Positions 1 through 11,216 of a stretch of DNA of 64,000 nt are shown in pieces; position 1 is the first letter of the stretch, and every line of letters begins with the position of its first letter. The notes beneath the pieces are model-generated. The model saw nothing but the letters and a program-made list of their open reading frames with translations, had not been told where the DNA came from and did no database searches. The DNA is from Symbiodinium sp. CCMP2592 (lineage: Eukaryota; Sar; Dinophyceae; Suessiales; Symbiodiniaceae). A program made the position numbers and the translations under genes. The stretch covers positions 536,001 to 600,000 of the forward strand of contig CAJNDT010001857.1 of assembly GCA_905221615.1 (NCBI GenBank), given 5' to 3'.

Positions 1-186
1 ACAGGGTTTACAGCAGAGCATTTACGAACGTCTGTAGATGGACCCGAGCAAGGGACCCCTAAGAAACTTATCTATTCGTCGTTCAGCTGGGATCTCAAAC
101 CCCTACCGCTCAAGGCTTCCTTTTGCTCACTGTTCAATGCAGGGCTGTATGGATTCTTAGTGGTACGGGGATATACATGTAAGCAG
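1..186. other. window start, no exon recognised
   Basis: No protein-like stretch with plausible splice borders was seen here. It is presumably intron of the gene whose exon begins at 187. Confidence 0.4.
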
Positions 187-2461
187 GCTTACAAGTACCT
201 GAACTCGACCCTGCGAGAAATCTGTACAGCCCTGCTGCCAGGAGGAGACCTCGTCATGTCCTACGTCGCAGCCAAGGCTTCGCAGTTCAGGGCGTTGGGT
301 TTGGATTCGGGGATATAGGGCTATAATATCGGGTTTCTGGCGCTGAAAGAGGGGTAATTAGCATTGAGAGCTTGCGGTGCCGGAGTGTTTGCGAAAGGAT
401 CGCCGGATTCAGAGATGATACTGATCGTCTTGCTGTGTCATGTAAGGGGGGTCATCCGTCCGTGTGTAGGTCTAGGATTTCCTGGTGCTTCCATATTTCA
501 CTGGGAATATACCAGAAATACCATGGTTGAGGGTACCAGCGTCAGCTCGTCCTTACGTAAAAAATCGCAAAATTAGAACAGCTAGAGCCTAACCGTCCGG
601 AGCCCTTCGAATCCTGAACCCTAAACTCTAAAAGTGCCCTTGTCCTTGTCCATCTGTCATTTCATTAAATTATCTACTGGGTATACCCCAACATGGCTCT
701 GGTTTTGCTTAGTCGTTAGTTTTTTTGCTTTTTTGATAGCTGTCGGACACTCTGGACAGGAGAGGAGGCCGATCCAGTGGACACGGTGGAAGCCGATGCA
801 GACGAGGACACACGGGATAGTTTGTGACCTCCGGTCTGGTGTGTGCAGGCCCATGGGGTTGAGGCTTACAGCACACTAGGGCTCCAGAAAAGTTTCCCGA
901 AAGTTGGTAACTGTTGAGCTCCTGAAAGGTTGGCAAGAAAGACCTGACTTCCATTCAAAGAGGGTGGTAGCTGTCGTCTGGAAATTCAGTAGGCTCCCTG
1001 CAAGTTTAATATCGGCGTTGCTATCTCCAAGCTGAACAAGAGCAGAACACTCTAATTGCCCCCAAGCTCTAAACTAAACCTTAACCCTCACCAAGCCCTG
1101 ACGACTTTCGAAATGAGGTTCCTAACTATCTAATCTAATCCAATCTATCTACGTACGACAACCCGAAAGTGAAGCCCCCCCCCCACAACAAGAGCCCTTT
1201 GCAGGAGACGTCGTCGTCACATAAGCCAATACATACCATATGTAGATGATCAGAGGCAGCACCATTAGACATGGCGTTTGTTCAATGTACCCCATGTGTA
1301 TACACGCATGCATGTACATGTACACAAATACATGCATTCCTCCGCATGTACGTACATACATACATACATACATGTGTACGTAGTACACACATGTTTACAT
1401 GTGTATATGTATAGCAGACGTGTACATGTACAGGCTACATATTGCAACATGGTGTATGAAATAGCAATTATCATGTGCCATGTGCAAAAGTTGAGATGCG
1501 ATAGATAATTTGTATATACATGGGTATATATATATATATATAAGCACAACATATATGCAAGCACATATGCATATACATCTACATATAGGTATACATATGT
1601 ATATAAATATACATATACATTTGTATATAAATATACCTTTACATATACATATATATATATACATATATATGTATATATATATATGTAGCGGCAACGTATA
1701 TCCTTCTGGGTCTGTCTTGTGAGGAGGGCGAAGTCCTTTATTTCGGCGGCGTCTCGCAAGAGCGGGAGGAGCCTGAGGCGCTCTGAACCGGCAGATTCTC
1801 TTGGAGGGTTCACTTGGGAAGGCGGCGGAGGCGTAGCTTCATGTTCAGGGCTTAGGGTGTCCTGTTTGGTGTCTTCATGTGTTTAGTTTTTGCAGGGGGT
1901 GCGACAAGGGTTTGGAGCTACTTTTCTCGATGCCCAGCAACAGCAGCCGAAACGCTGAACCCCCAACTTGGAGTACCCTAGCAGCCCCAGGCCGCTCCAC
2001 CGCATATGAGGAAGCCAGACTTCCGTTTCTGGTGTTCGTGCCGGCTCCAGAAACAAAAAATCCGTGCATGCAGGTGTAAGGAGGTTCGAGCAAGTAAGAT
2101 CCTCTGCCCCAATCGTAGCTTCAAGAAGGCTGAAAATCAGGGGGTCAGGATTTCGATCCAAAATTTCGCAAGCATCGGCGCAGGAGACAGAAGCCATGCA
2201 GATCGCCGGCAGGATTAACCAGGCACACATTTCCACATCGTGGCCTCTTTCGCAGAAGTGGCGTAACTGTAGGCCCCTGAGTGCGTTTGGAGATTATGTT
2301 TCGAGGTCTTGGTTTCTTTGATGAGGATCTCCAGTAAGTTTTTTTAGTGTTGGCCTTGATGCTTCGCACCGGATTTCAGATGTGGTCGGCGAGCTTCAGG
2401 AGCTTGGGACTTCGGCATGCGACCCTCCAAGGTACCCAGGCTTTGCAAAGCAGAAAAGTAA
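187..2461 (+). CDS. gene 1: unrecognised protein, 3' part (5' end outside window)
   Basis: I do not recognise this protein. Phase-compatible exons are 187-276, 765-815, 1724-1777, 2184-2212 and 2380-2461. The first reads AYKYLNSTLREICTALLPGG and onward and ends AAG|GC. The second (EADPVDTVEADADEDTR) is strongly acidic and ends at a GA donor. The third contains EGEVLYFGGVSQEREEPE and ends GAG|GC. The fourth is ETEAMQIAGR. The last gives CGRRASGAWDFGMRPSK and runs to TAA at 2459-2461. No ATG with a nearby acceptor is visible, so the 5' end lies upstream of the window. The last exon could instead use a GT donor after 2431, in phase with 2501, which would fuse it to the next gene. The evidence is codon bias and phase only; no domain is identified. 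Confidence 0.4.
1297..1686. repeat. CA/TA/CATA microsatellite block
   Basis: Alternating purine-pyrimidine tracts of TACA, CATG and long TA runs lie in a gene 1 intron. They create spurious Tyr/Ile/His-rich ORFs on both strands. Confidence 0.9.
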
Positions 2462-2498
2462 GGAACTCTCCTGCGGAGCGCATGGCCTGGCTGGTGCC

Positions 2499-2512
2499 AG
2501 GCCCTGGCGATG
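2499..2512 (+). promoter_or_regulatory. candidate spliced-leader acceptor and start codon of gene 2
   Basis: AG at 2499-2500 is followed 9 nt later by ATG (2510) opening a basic N-terminus (MRRLPLARLEPRTER). The same AG plus 6-11 nt plus ATG arrangement recurs at the starts of the other inferred genes. This fits dinoflagellate trans-splicing, but it is inferred from position only. Confidence 0.35.
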
Positions 2513-5500
2513 CGCCGCTTGCCGCTGGCCCGGCTCGAGCCACGCACTGAGCGGGTGCTCGAAACCGAGCTCTGTCGGAGCCCGGTTAAGATTAGCCTAG
2601 GGTATATGGGTTATAATTTATCCTTAGTTTTGCGTTTGAGGGCCTACCGAAGGGAATCAACCTGCCTTTCCAGAAGGTCCTTGGTTTTCATTTTTCAAAG
2701 TCTCAGAGGGGACTTCACAAGGGGGACCTCAGACTGAAAACAACGTTAAGGCTCAATAGCGAGGCCGAAAAGTGAAGACGCTCTGGGAAGCATACTAGCT
2801 TTTCCTTAGAGGCCGTGAAGCCTTCAAATTCCTTCAACAAGCGCTGCTAGCGATTAAAGAGTTGCTATCGAAGCCTATTGAAGCTTGCTGAGCGTCGTTT
2901 TCGTGTTAGGAAAACCGAAATCTTGTTGAAGCGTTACACGCCCCTCTTAAAGAGTGCCCGTTGAAGCTTATTGAGTGCCGTGCTTTCAAGAAATCCGCAA
3001 TCTTGGTGAAGCGTTACAGCAAGAACCTTGGAAAGCCCTGCCAACCTAAACCTTGTAAGATTCCTGCCGAGAGTAAAAGTGGACAGCAGTTTCAAAACCC
3101 TGAAGGACAATCTTGCCCCGATGCCCCCAGCACCCGCAGGGAAGCTCCGATCGCGCCAGTAGAAACAGGTTGGCTTGAGCCCCAGCGGGATGAGTGTTTA
3201 AGTTAGTTTTACAAACTCTGGGGTTGTTAGGGGTTGAGGGGTTTGCAGGGCAGCGCGTATGGTTTGTGATTTCGATCACAGTGTTCTGGGGAGGGTGCGA
3301 TTGAATGAAGGGGTCCATGAGCTGGATAAAATATCATGTGCACAAGACGGAAGAGAGATCCACGAATATTCGGCACAGCAGATGAGGATGCATCCCGTGA
3401 GTAATGATTGAGTAACGAACGCTTTGGCGCCTCCCGGTCTGAAGGAAGCAAATCGATGTCTTGAACTTCATCAAACTTTCATTCCTTCTTTCGAACCGCT
3501 CCTTAAAGTCTCACCAGCATGCATCAACTACCACCATGGTGCACTTTATGTAAAGGTCATCTCTCCTCCCAACCGTCAGTCAGCTTGCTTGGCCACAGCC
3601 AGTGGCTTGTCAGGGACAGGACATGCATGCAGTCGACTCTGTCTGTAGTTTTCTGTCCCACCCAACTCAAGACAGGTCTACTTCCTAAAGGAGTTTCCAG
3701 ATCGCACATGCTGGCCACAAAGAACAGTTACTCCAACAGTGTAGCCAGCAGAACAACAGAAGTGACTGACTGCCGAGCAGCGTACCCGGAACAAGTGCTG
3801 AGGTACGAAGAGTTGGACGTGCCGCCCGACGCCACCATGGAAGAGATCCGACTGAAGTGCGCAAGTGTCGGTTAGTGGTACATAGCCGCTCCCTCTCCCA
3901 AAGCACACTGATGTGTATACGCTGGACCCCGAACCAACCAGATATTGAACATTCGACCAAACTTCCCATATTGCGTGAAGCTGTTGAGACTCTCTGGAAG
4001 TTTCCGGGCATGCCACGGGTGTGTCTTTGCACAGGTACTTAGAGATTGCGGAGGATGTAGAGGACTGTGCCGCTGCCATGGCCAGGGAAGGGGTTCCAGA
4101 GAAAGCGGTGTCAACGTCACAGAGTCAACAGATGCATGGCATAGTGAACATATATCTGCTTGCACAGCAGTAGAGTCTGTTCTGTCTGTGTGCAGGCATG
4201 CGCGATCATGTACTTATGTTGATACCTGGACGGCAACCTGCAACTGCCGGGCCGCTGTTTCATCTCCGCTCTGCTTCTCGTCTTCCTCACATGAAATTCG
4301 GTGCAGCACACCGAAACCCAAACACACAGATTTCACCTGAAAACCAAGTCCTTAGGAGAAAAGTCTGATTTAGTCTGGTCCTCGAGCACGAGAGAGTCCA
4401 AACACGGTCCCCTGGGAGCCTTAAGGGTAAGTAACGGCCAAGCCGTAAGCAATCAAACCCGACGCGCTTAAACCCGGAGCTTCTAAAGTCCTCACGCGCG
4501 GTCCGGCCAAAAGGAGCGGCTGGGGTACCTTCTTGAAGAAGGCCAGGCAGCATTGGGCTACTTAGGAGATTCAGTATTTGTGGAGTTCAAGATTTCGAGG
4601 TTTTCATGGCTTAGGACGTTTTGTGTGCGGTTTAGGGTTTTGGGCAGATGAGGTCGAGCACTTTCATCACATGCAGTCTTTCGATGCATTCTCGCTGAGG
4701 GTACCGCAGAAAGACAGGCAAACCATGTACAAGTTCCAGCTACTCGATATCCATCTTATGGTAGCGGACATTTCCAACAAGAAAGCTGACTGTCAGATGC
4801 CTAGTGATGGTGCGTCGACTTCCTTAACTTCGAGGTTAAGCTACCATGCCCTAGAGTGGTGCACCCTCAAGCCCTGAAGCTATCAGCCCCAAACCTTGAA
4901 CGACTGAAAACTGTCCGTAAGCTGCGACGTTATTCAGGCAGAGGCGGCTCCTACGAGGCTCGGTATGACGGCTCCCAGACACTCCAATTACCCAGGGAGC
5001 TCGGCACCCCTTGAGTACAGATATATCTGATGATGCTGTGGGGCTTCTTTGTTTCTGGGTTTCGGTGTGTTTGGAGATTGGTTTGGGTGCAACGAAATTC
5101 CTTGATTTGTGGTCATCCCTATTCAGGAACCCCGATTTCGGATTGTTTGGATTCGAAGTGTCAGGTTGGGATGTTGTGTTTGACGATGTAGACCCGGCAA
5201 GTATGGTTTCAGGATGTTGGGCAATTCAGGGCCTACTGGGGTAATACTGAAGCTCAAGGCTCGTCTGCCCCGTCTCCCCCAATAGTCTGGTTCTCCTGTA
5301 ATATGCTGCTGGTGAACAGCATGCTGCATTGCCTCCGGCACTCGAGTGTAGCGGTATTTGATAATTACTCTACAGCCTGTGGCTTCAGGATGTTTGTGCA
5401 GGGAATCTTGGTTTGTCTGGGTTCACTTGGTGTTGTTTTAAGGTTTCTTGCCGGTGGTCCTGTCAGGCTTGGTTTGAGTTTGTGCATGGAAACCCCTTGG

Positions 5501-8500
5501 ACAGGAGCAGCTGCTCACGAGGGACGACGATGAGGACGACGAGTGGAACTGGGCCAGATGGGAGGCACACGGGGGTCGCAGGGTTTGATTTGAACAGGCT
5601 GAGCGAGTTTACATTGATCGAGGAGTGCGGCGCCGCGACTGGCTCTTCATGTCCTTTTGCATTCGAGTCACCCTGACCTCTTGAACCTGCTAGACCTCGA
5701 GCCTTGCTCTCCTAACCCCCCCGAAGGCATGGCCTTGCACCTGCCAGGAGGGCAACAACGAGTCAGGGATTACCCTGCAGCCGGAGAGCTCCCTCATGGA
5801 GGCCAGGCTAAAACAAACATCAAGGGGAAATCTTCGGATTTCTGAAATCAGCGTTTCAAGGTGTGGGGTGTCGAGGCATATATCAGCTTATTGCTTGACG
5901 GCGCTGCGGTGCTGGGGCTTGAGGTTGAGGGATTGAGGTTTACGGCTTAAGGTTCAGATCTAGGATTTCGGATAAAGTTCTGAGGCAGACGGGCGGCCAT
6001 TGGGATGGGTTGGGGAGGCCCGGTGAGGCTCGTGGCAGGGCGTTTTGTTGTTATGCCGCCGTATACTTGGAAACCAGCACTGCGACTGCGACTGCTATGC
6101 CACTGCTGCTGCTGCTGCTCCTGCTACTGCAACTAGCAGCTCGTCGGCGATGGCACCGCCACCGCTAACGCTTCTGCATACGCCTGGGCTGGGCAATCAG
6201 TGATTGGAACTCCGACCCTCGGCCTCAAAGAGTCCTAAACCAAACCTAATGCCTCAGACCGCAAAGCATAAAGAAAGCCTTCACAACCCAGTCGCCAGGC
6301 TCCTCCTGAGAACCCAGAGTCGCCCGAGGAGGAGCCCTATAACATTTCAGGGTTCACTCAGGGCCTAGAACTTCGGGTTCTGGATTCAGAGTGTCCAGGT
6401 TGTTCAATGGTTTCCGGGATGCTTGATGCTGCAGATGAGCCTAGATATTTATCTGCTACCCCAAGTAGCGAAACTGCCCTAGGATTTCATGGTTTCATTC
6501 AAGGCACGGACGGTGGTGTTTGATGCTCGCGCTGAGGATGTCTTGTATCGACACAATGAAGAAGATATTGCCACAGCCAGCAGACCTGACTAGCCATAGC
6601 ATTTTGGAGAGACATTACATAAGATGAAAGCGGAGATGACCATAATGGTGGCTTCCTTGGGGGAACTTACTTCCGATTCGGAGTCAGGGTGTCTTGGACT
6701 TCGGACGTGACGAATAAGTTCTCAGGTTGGTCCACATACAGTTCCGAATGTAGGTCCTGTTCGGGTTACCTGGTTACAGTCCGAACAATCGGATTGCTTA
6801 GCAACCATGGAACATTGACTGGAGCTGTTGCGAGTAGGGAACAGATCCGTCAGACGCACTGGACAGTTAATACTACACTACACCGTTACTACACTCGTAT
6901 CCGTTAACATGGTCCACTGTGGTGAGTTGTTATAATTCACCAGCACTGCGCTTCTGCTAAGCAATAAAAACTTCACAAAATGCAATAAGACAAGAAAGAG
7001 CCCTTCTTGATGGTGATCAAGCTCTGTTCCAAAGTCAGCTGAGCCCTGAGCCGCAGGAGGCTGAGATCTTGGCCCAGGAATTCTACCGGGTCTCGAATCT
7101 CTACCAGGCCGCAGTACCGGTGCCACTCGTACAGTAGCAATCGTAGTAGTCATCGTAGAACTATTACATTGACAATGATCTCAGCAGCAGTCATGACAAC
7201 AGGCATATTGCGGTACATGCAGTACTGGCAGTATTTAAGAAGAAGGGTAACAAAAGCACTCGTATTACAATCATAGTAATCACCGTCGTACTAGGAGGAT
7301 CAGGTTTCAATGTGTAGTATCAGTCATAGTGGGCCGAAGGTTCCAAAGTGATCGCAGGTTGCTTACTCGGGCGGTGTAGATTTTCTGAGGTAGGGCGTAT
7401 GGAACACACGCTTAAACCACTTCGCGACAAATGGCAGATCCTTTCCGTGCCACAGCTGCGGAAGATCTACGACGAGGGCGGCGTTGAGGGCTTAGCCATG
7501 CCAAGCTGGCTTGGCTTATGTGTTTAGTTGTAGATTTGCATTCCCCACGAGGGTCGTTATCAATACGGACGTTTCAAAAGATGAGAAAGTTGTTTTAGAA
7601 CCTCGACTTCAGAATAGTAGGACCAGTAGGATCCTCACCATCCTTGTCTCTGAACATGGTGCCTCATATCAATCCTGCACCCCTGCTTTAAGCATCATGC
7701 TCGCTGGCTTGTGGACGGTAGATGAGGTGTATTTCGGCATGCTTTAGGTTTAGCCACACCCGAACCACAGATCCCTGAGCGATGATAAGCATACACCGAT
7801 TTCCTTGCTGGTTTGGGGCAAGTCAACTTTAATATGATATCGATCTGATTGTATTGACGAAAAAGTCGGAGGCAACCCCACGACATCCCTAAGTCGAATC
7901 GGAGTTGTACTGGCATCTCTGGATTAAGGAGTACATGGAGCACACCTTGAATCATGGAGGATTTCTTATCGTTCGGATTTGAAGGCTGCTCTTCCACTAA
8001 AGTCTACAAGGCTTCTCGTCACGCAAGAAGGTGACGCCAAATCTATGTCATCCGGATTGCGCCTGCATGGTCTTCGTCATCGATGATGGCTATCTTGATG
8101 CCATCAATACTGTGACGACTAGACGCGCTGTCGTCTAGGAGTCTAGCATGAGTCTTGCAAGTCTGTTGCCGTTGCTACCATATCTAAATTGACGACTGTT
8201 GGCATGACGATCGTAGTCTTGCATTCCCCCGCCTCCCACGCCGGCCCGCCACGGTCTGTTCCTGGGCCTTGTGGCCCTGGCCAGGAAAGTCCCTGCGCTT
8301 CGCAAAGGACTTCTGGAGCCCGAGCGCGTCCTGAAAATGGCCCAGGGCATCAAGGCTCCGCGGAGCCTTTGGAGTTCGTATAGGCTTGAGGGCTCAGGCT
8401 TTCGTTTTGGGTTAAGTTTCAGACCGAGGGCTTTCCGGGCTTGGAGTTGCTTTCCGGAGATTTTGGCATGAGCCACTTTCTGGGCTGCACGCGTTTACAA

Positions 8501-11013
8501 AGGACCTTCATCGATAACCGTGTTGTCCCTGTCGAGCAATAGCACGGGACTTGACGAGCCCCTGAATCCTTAAACTCGGACCCTCCTGATTGGAACCCCT
8601 TTCTCGGACCCTCCTGATTGGAACCCCTTTTCTGGAGTCCTTTCCCCTAAGGTCTGGCCACAGAATGTATACAGTATACCTATATAAGGCGAAATATATA
8701 TATATATAATATCTAAATCCATATATACATATATATATATACACACACATACTCCACACTCTGGAACTGCAGAGTTTAGACTGGTCTAAAGTTTAGACCA
8801 TGGCCGTGACCCCTAAACTCTACCCTCAACTCCAAACTCTTCAGACTAATGAAGTCCTCAACCCGACACTTTACAACTTAGACCCTAGATTCTGAACCCT
8901 GCACTGCCCTCGACCTGAAATCATGGTGTCCTGCGCAGACTCCGACAAAGCAGCGAGAGAGCCTCTTGCTTCGCGCCGCCCCTAGCACCAATCGGTTTAG
9001 GGAGCAGGGATTTAAGGATTCAGGGATTTTCAGGTTTCAGAGTTGAGGTCAAGGGTCAAGGTCCAGGTTTGCGCGGATCTTGTCGTTGTAAAAATAGGGT
9101 GCCTCTTTGTCAGGCTCCAAAAGGGTCAACCGCAGCAGTAGCGTTTCAGGGGATACTAAGTATCGAGGACTCCGAGTCTGCAACCATATCAAGCTCTAAA
9201 ACCACTTACCTGCGCAGAATCCTACGCTGGCAGTGAGGACGCAGACGACTGCACAACCACTTTCAACCATTCTGCCACGCAGATTCCGATGACTCATTCC
9301 ATGGCCGACTTCTACATGCAAACGTCGCCGCCGACCTTAATCTCTGGCACCTGAGACCTATGTGCATAGGACCGGACTTCGCGCTGCCCTCTGCTGCACC
9401 CTAAACCGTGGAAAGCCCAGGACCCCTGAAACGAGACCCCCCGCAAAAAAGCAACAGAACAACAGATTCAATAGGTGTTTCGGGATGAGAGTGGAGGTCA
9501 GGAGCCACGGGAGAAGACCTTCCGCCGGTACATGGGCAAGAACTCCATTCGACAGGCGCGGGGAGTTGGGGCAGAGGATTCTGGCATTTCGGGCGCATAG
9601 GCGTTCAGGGTATTTGCAGTGAGTTAATGTGGTTTGTCGGCTTCCGTCAACAGGTGGAGTAGAAAATTTAAGAGGGTTAGTTTCAATCTAAGTGCTCCAG
9701 GCTAGGGGAATGTGCAAAGTCTCTGCTGACATTTATGCTGTATGCTGAATGCAGCGGCTGTGCTGCCACAGCCCACATTCCAGTTTCGAACTGCGCTTCA
9801 GACATCTTCGGTGATGAAACGGTACCAGTCTTACCACATGAACCCGAGACCGGTAAAGCCCATGGAATTAAAATCCCCATCCCCCAAGCACGCTTAACAT
9901 AACCCCCTAAATGCTCTAAAGCCCGCAAAAACCTTTTGATTTCGTCTTGACATAAACCCTACATGCCCAAAGCTATAGTTCTTAACCCGAAGTCCAATAG
10001 ACCTAAACTCTCAAGCCCCAAAAACGAAAAGTTCCCTACACTAGGTCCTTCGCAGAATCACCGACTGCCTAAGGGTATGGCCCTGGTCTCAGCCCGTCTT
10101 CCATGCCTTTGCGGCTTGTGGGGTACTTGGGTTTCATGTCAGGGTGAAGGTTGTGCGCTTTAGGATTTAGGAGAGCTTGAACCTTGTTTGCTTCAGGATG
10201 TGAGGCAATCTTTTTATATGTTCTCAATCTAGACTTTTAGGTTCGAGGGTTCAGGGCTCTGAGTGGTCTGTCGAATTGCAAAGTCCTTTAAGAAGTTGAG
10301 GGTTTGAGGTCTTGGGCTAGGGCGAGCTGGGATGAGGATTTCTATGATCTTTTCGGGCTGGTTGAGGTTTGAGGTGATGGGGTGGGCGTGTCCTCTTTCT
10401 CGCCGTTTTCCTGGCTACGCCGATGAAAAAGCTAGTTGATTAGTTAGTTTAGATTATATCGGTCGAATCGAACAAATTCACATGACTTTGATTCGAGCGT
10501 CCGACATATTCTTTCATGTCTGATGTTGGGGAAGCTTTCACTTTTGAGCATTGCAGTCCGAGAGACATATAGGACGTCGGCGTAGAGTACTCAGATCGTG
10601 TAGGTTCTCCCTATTCCTAAATCCTGACGCTGCAAGGTGCTTCAAGAGCAAGGAGAGCCTCAAATTTCGCAAGAGAGACTTGCCTGCGGTAGCACTGCGT
10701 AAACGGACGTGCAGGGATCTTCAGTTGAGTTCCGCCTTTTCCGGCTCTCGGCCTAGCAGAATATTGTGCTGAAGTTCGTGCGTGTGCGAGCACGAGAGGC
10801 TGCAAACACATGGGCGACATGCAGCAAGTCATAGCAGTCTACAAGAAGTTGCTTTGGCGAATACGGTAGAGCACCAGCAACTAAGACACGATCTACGAAG
10901 AGTTGCCGGAGGCCGTGGCCATCTTTTCCAGGGTTTGCCGTCTGAAGGACTACCAGTCAGACATATTTGTTCAAGCCCACAGCAGCAAAAAGGCACCAGG
11001 CAAAGCATTCTAG
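2510..11013 (+). CDS. gene 2: J-domain-like protein with split domain
   Basis: The joined exons give 264 codons: 2510-2556, 3087-3148, 3781-3856, 4035-4104, 5505-5564, 5748-5801, 6299-6331, 7057-7107, 7438-7499, 8285-8354, 9218-9250, 9502-9550 and 10886-11013 (stop TAG). Residues about 43-72 (YEELDVPPDATMEEIRLKYL) match J-domain helices I-II. Residues 135-165 (FYRVSNLYQILSVPQLRKIY, then DEGG) match helices III-IV closely. Where HPD should lie I read EDVED, and residues 86-134 form an acidic Pro/Glu insertion (DDDEDDEW). J proteins normally stimulate Hsp70 through HPD, so this may be a J-like protein without that activity, or an exon was missed. The basic N-terminus could be an organelle presequence. 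The C-terminal third is basic and helical. Several ends use GC or GA donors. The 9502 exon end (9550 or 9555) and an optional 33-nt exon at 4514-4546 are uncertain. Confidence 0.6.
3781..3856 (+). CDS. gene 2 exon: J-like helix I and start of helix II
   Basis: This exon follows AG at 3779-3780 and encodes YPEQVLRYEELDVPPDATM then EEIRL. A GT donor at 3857 leaves AA, which completes a Lys codon with the G that opens the exon at 4035. That gives the I-x-x-x-Y spacing typical of helix II. A GC donor after 3860 is the alternative end. Confidence 0.6.
7057..7499 (+). CDS. gene 2 exons: J-domain helices III and IV
   Basis: There are two exons, 7057-7107 (EAEILAQEFYRVSNLYQ, donor GC) and 7438-7499 (ILSVPQLRKIYDEGGVEGLA, donor GC). 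They join in phase 0. Together they reproduce the family pattern F-x-x-[VI]-x-x-x-Y-x-x-L-S-x-x-x-x-R-x-x-Y-D-x-x-G. This is the strongest evidence for the J assignment. Confidence 0.7.
8575..8630. repeat. 28-bp perfect tandem duplication
   Basis: A 28-nt unit beginning CTCGGACCCTCCTGATTGGA occurs at 8575-8602 and again at 8603-8630, inside a gene 2 intron. Confidence 0.9.
8693..8752. repeat. TA/CA microsatellite
   Basis: Runs of TA with interspersed CA in a gene 2 intron. Confidence 0.85.
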
Positions 11014-11200
11014 AGCGCAAATACGAACCCGCACCTGAACAGAAAGTGTATATACAAACACACTAGTCGCCTCATCAAGTACCTTTGTCATAGCTGCGAA
11101 TAGGGGTGGGTGACGGATCTGGACTATTTGTGCTCTACTTCTTTTGCCTGTTTTTCTGGAAACGAAGCTGTTTGCGCCGGAAATAGTAATACGCCTTGCC

Positions 11201-11216
11201 AGTGGTGCTTCGAATG
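11201..11216 (+). promoter_or_regulatory. candidate spliced-leader acceptor and start codon of engB
   Basis: AG at 11201-11202 lies 11 nt before ATG 11214, and 188 nt after the stop of gene 2. The same acceptor is also in phase with the GC donor after 10999, so cis-splicing to gene 2 cannot be excluded. Confidence 0.35.

Noticed and set aside
1265-1813. 182-codon - ORF rich in Tyr, Ile and Cys
   Set aside because: It is largely microsatellite, and the non-repeat end overlaps the better + strand exon at 1724-1777.
4514-4546. Possible 33-nt exon ERLGYLLEEGQ in gene 2
   Set aside because: Phase permits it but nothing requires it, so it is left out of the model and mentioned as optional.
5668-5690. 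HPDLLNLLD in frame, considered as the missing J-domain HPD exon
   Set aside because: There is no Lys after HPD, the helix context is wrong and no phase-consistent borders exist.
6095-6130. CTG/CTC-rich stretch suggesting a poly-Leu or poly-Ala coding tract
   Set aside because: It is a short imperfect trinucleotide repeat in an intron without exon borders.
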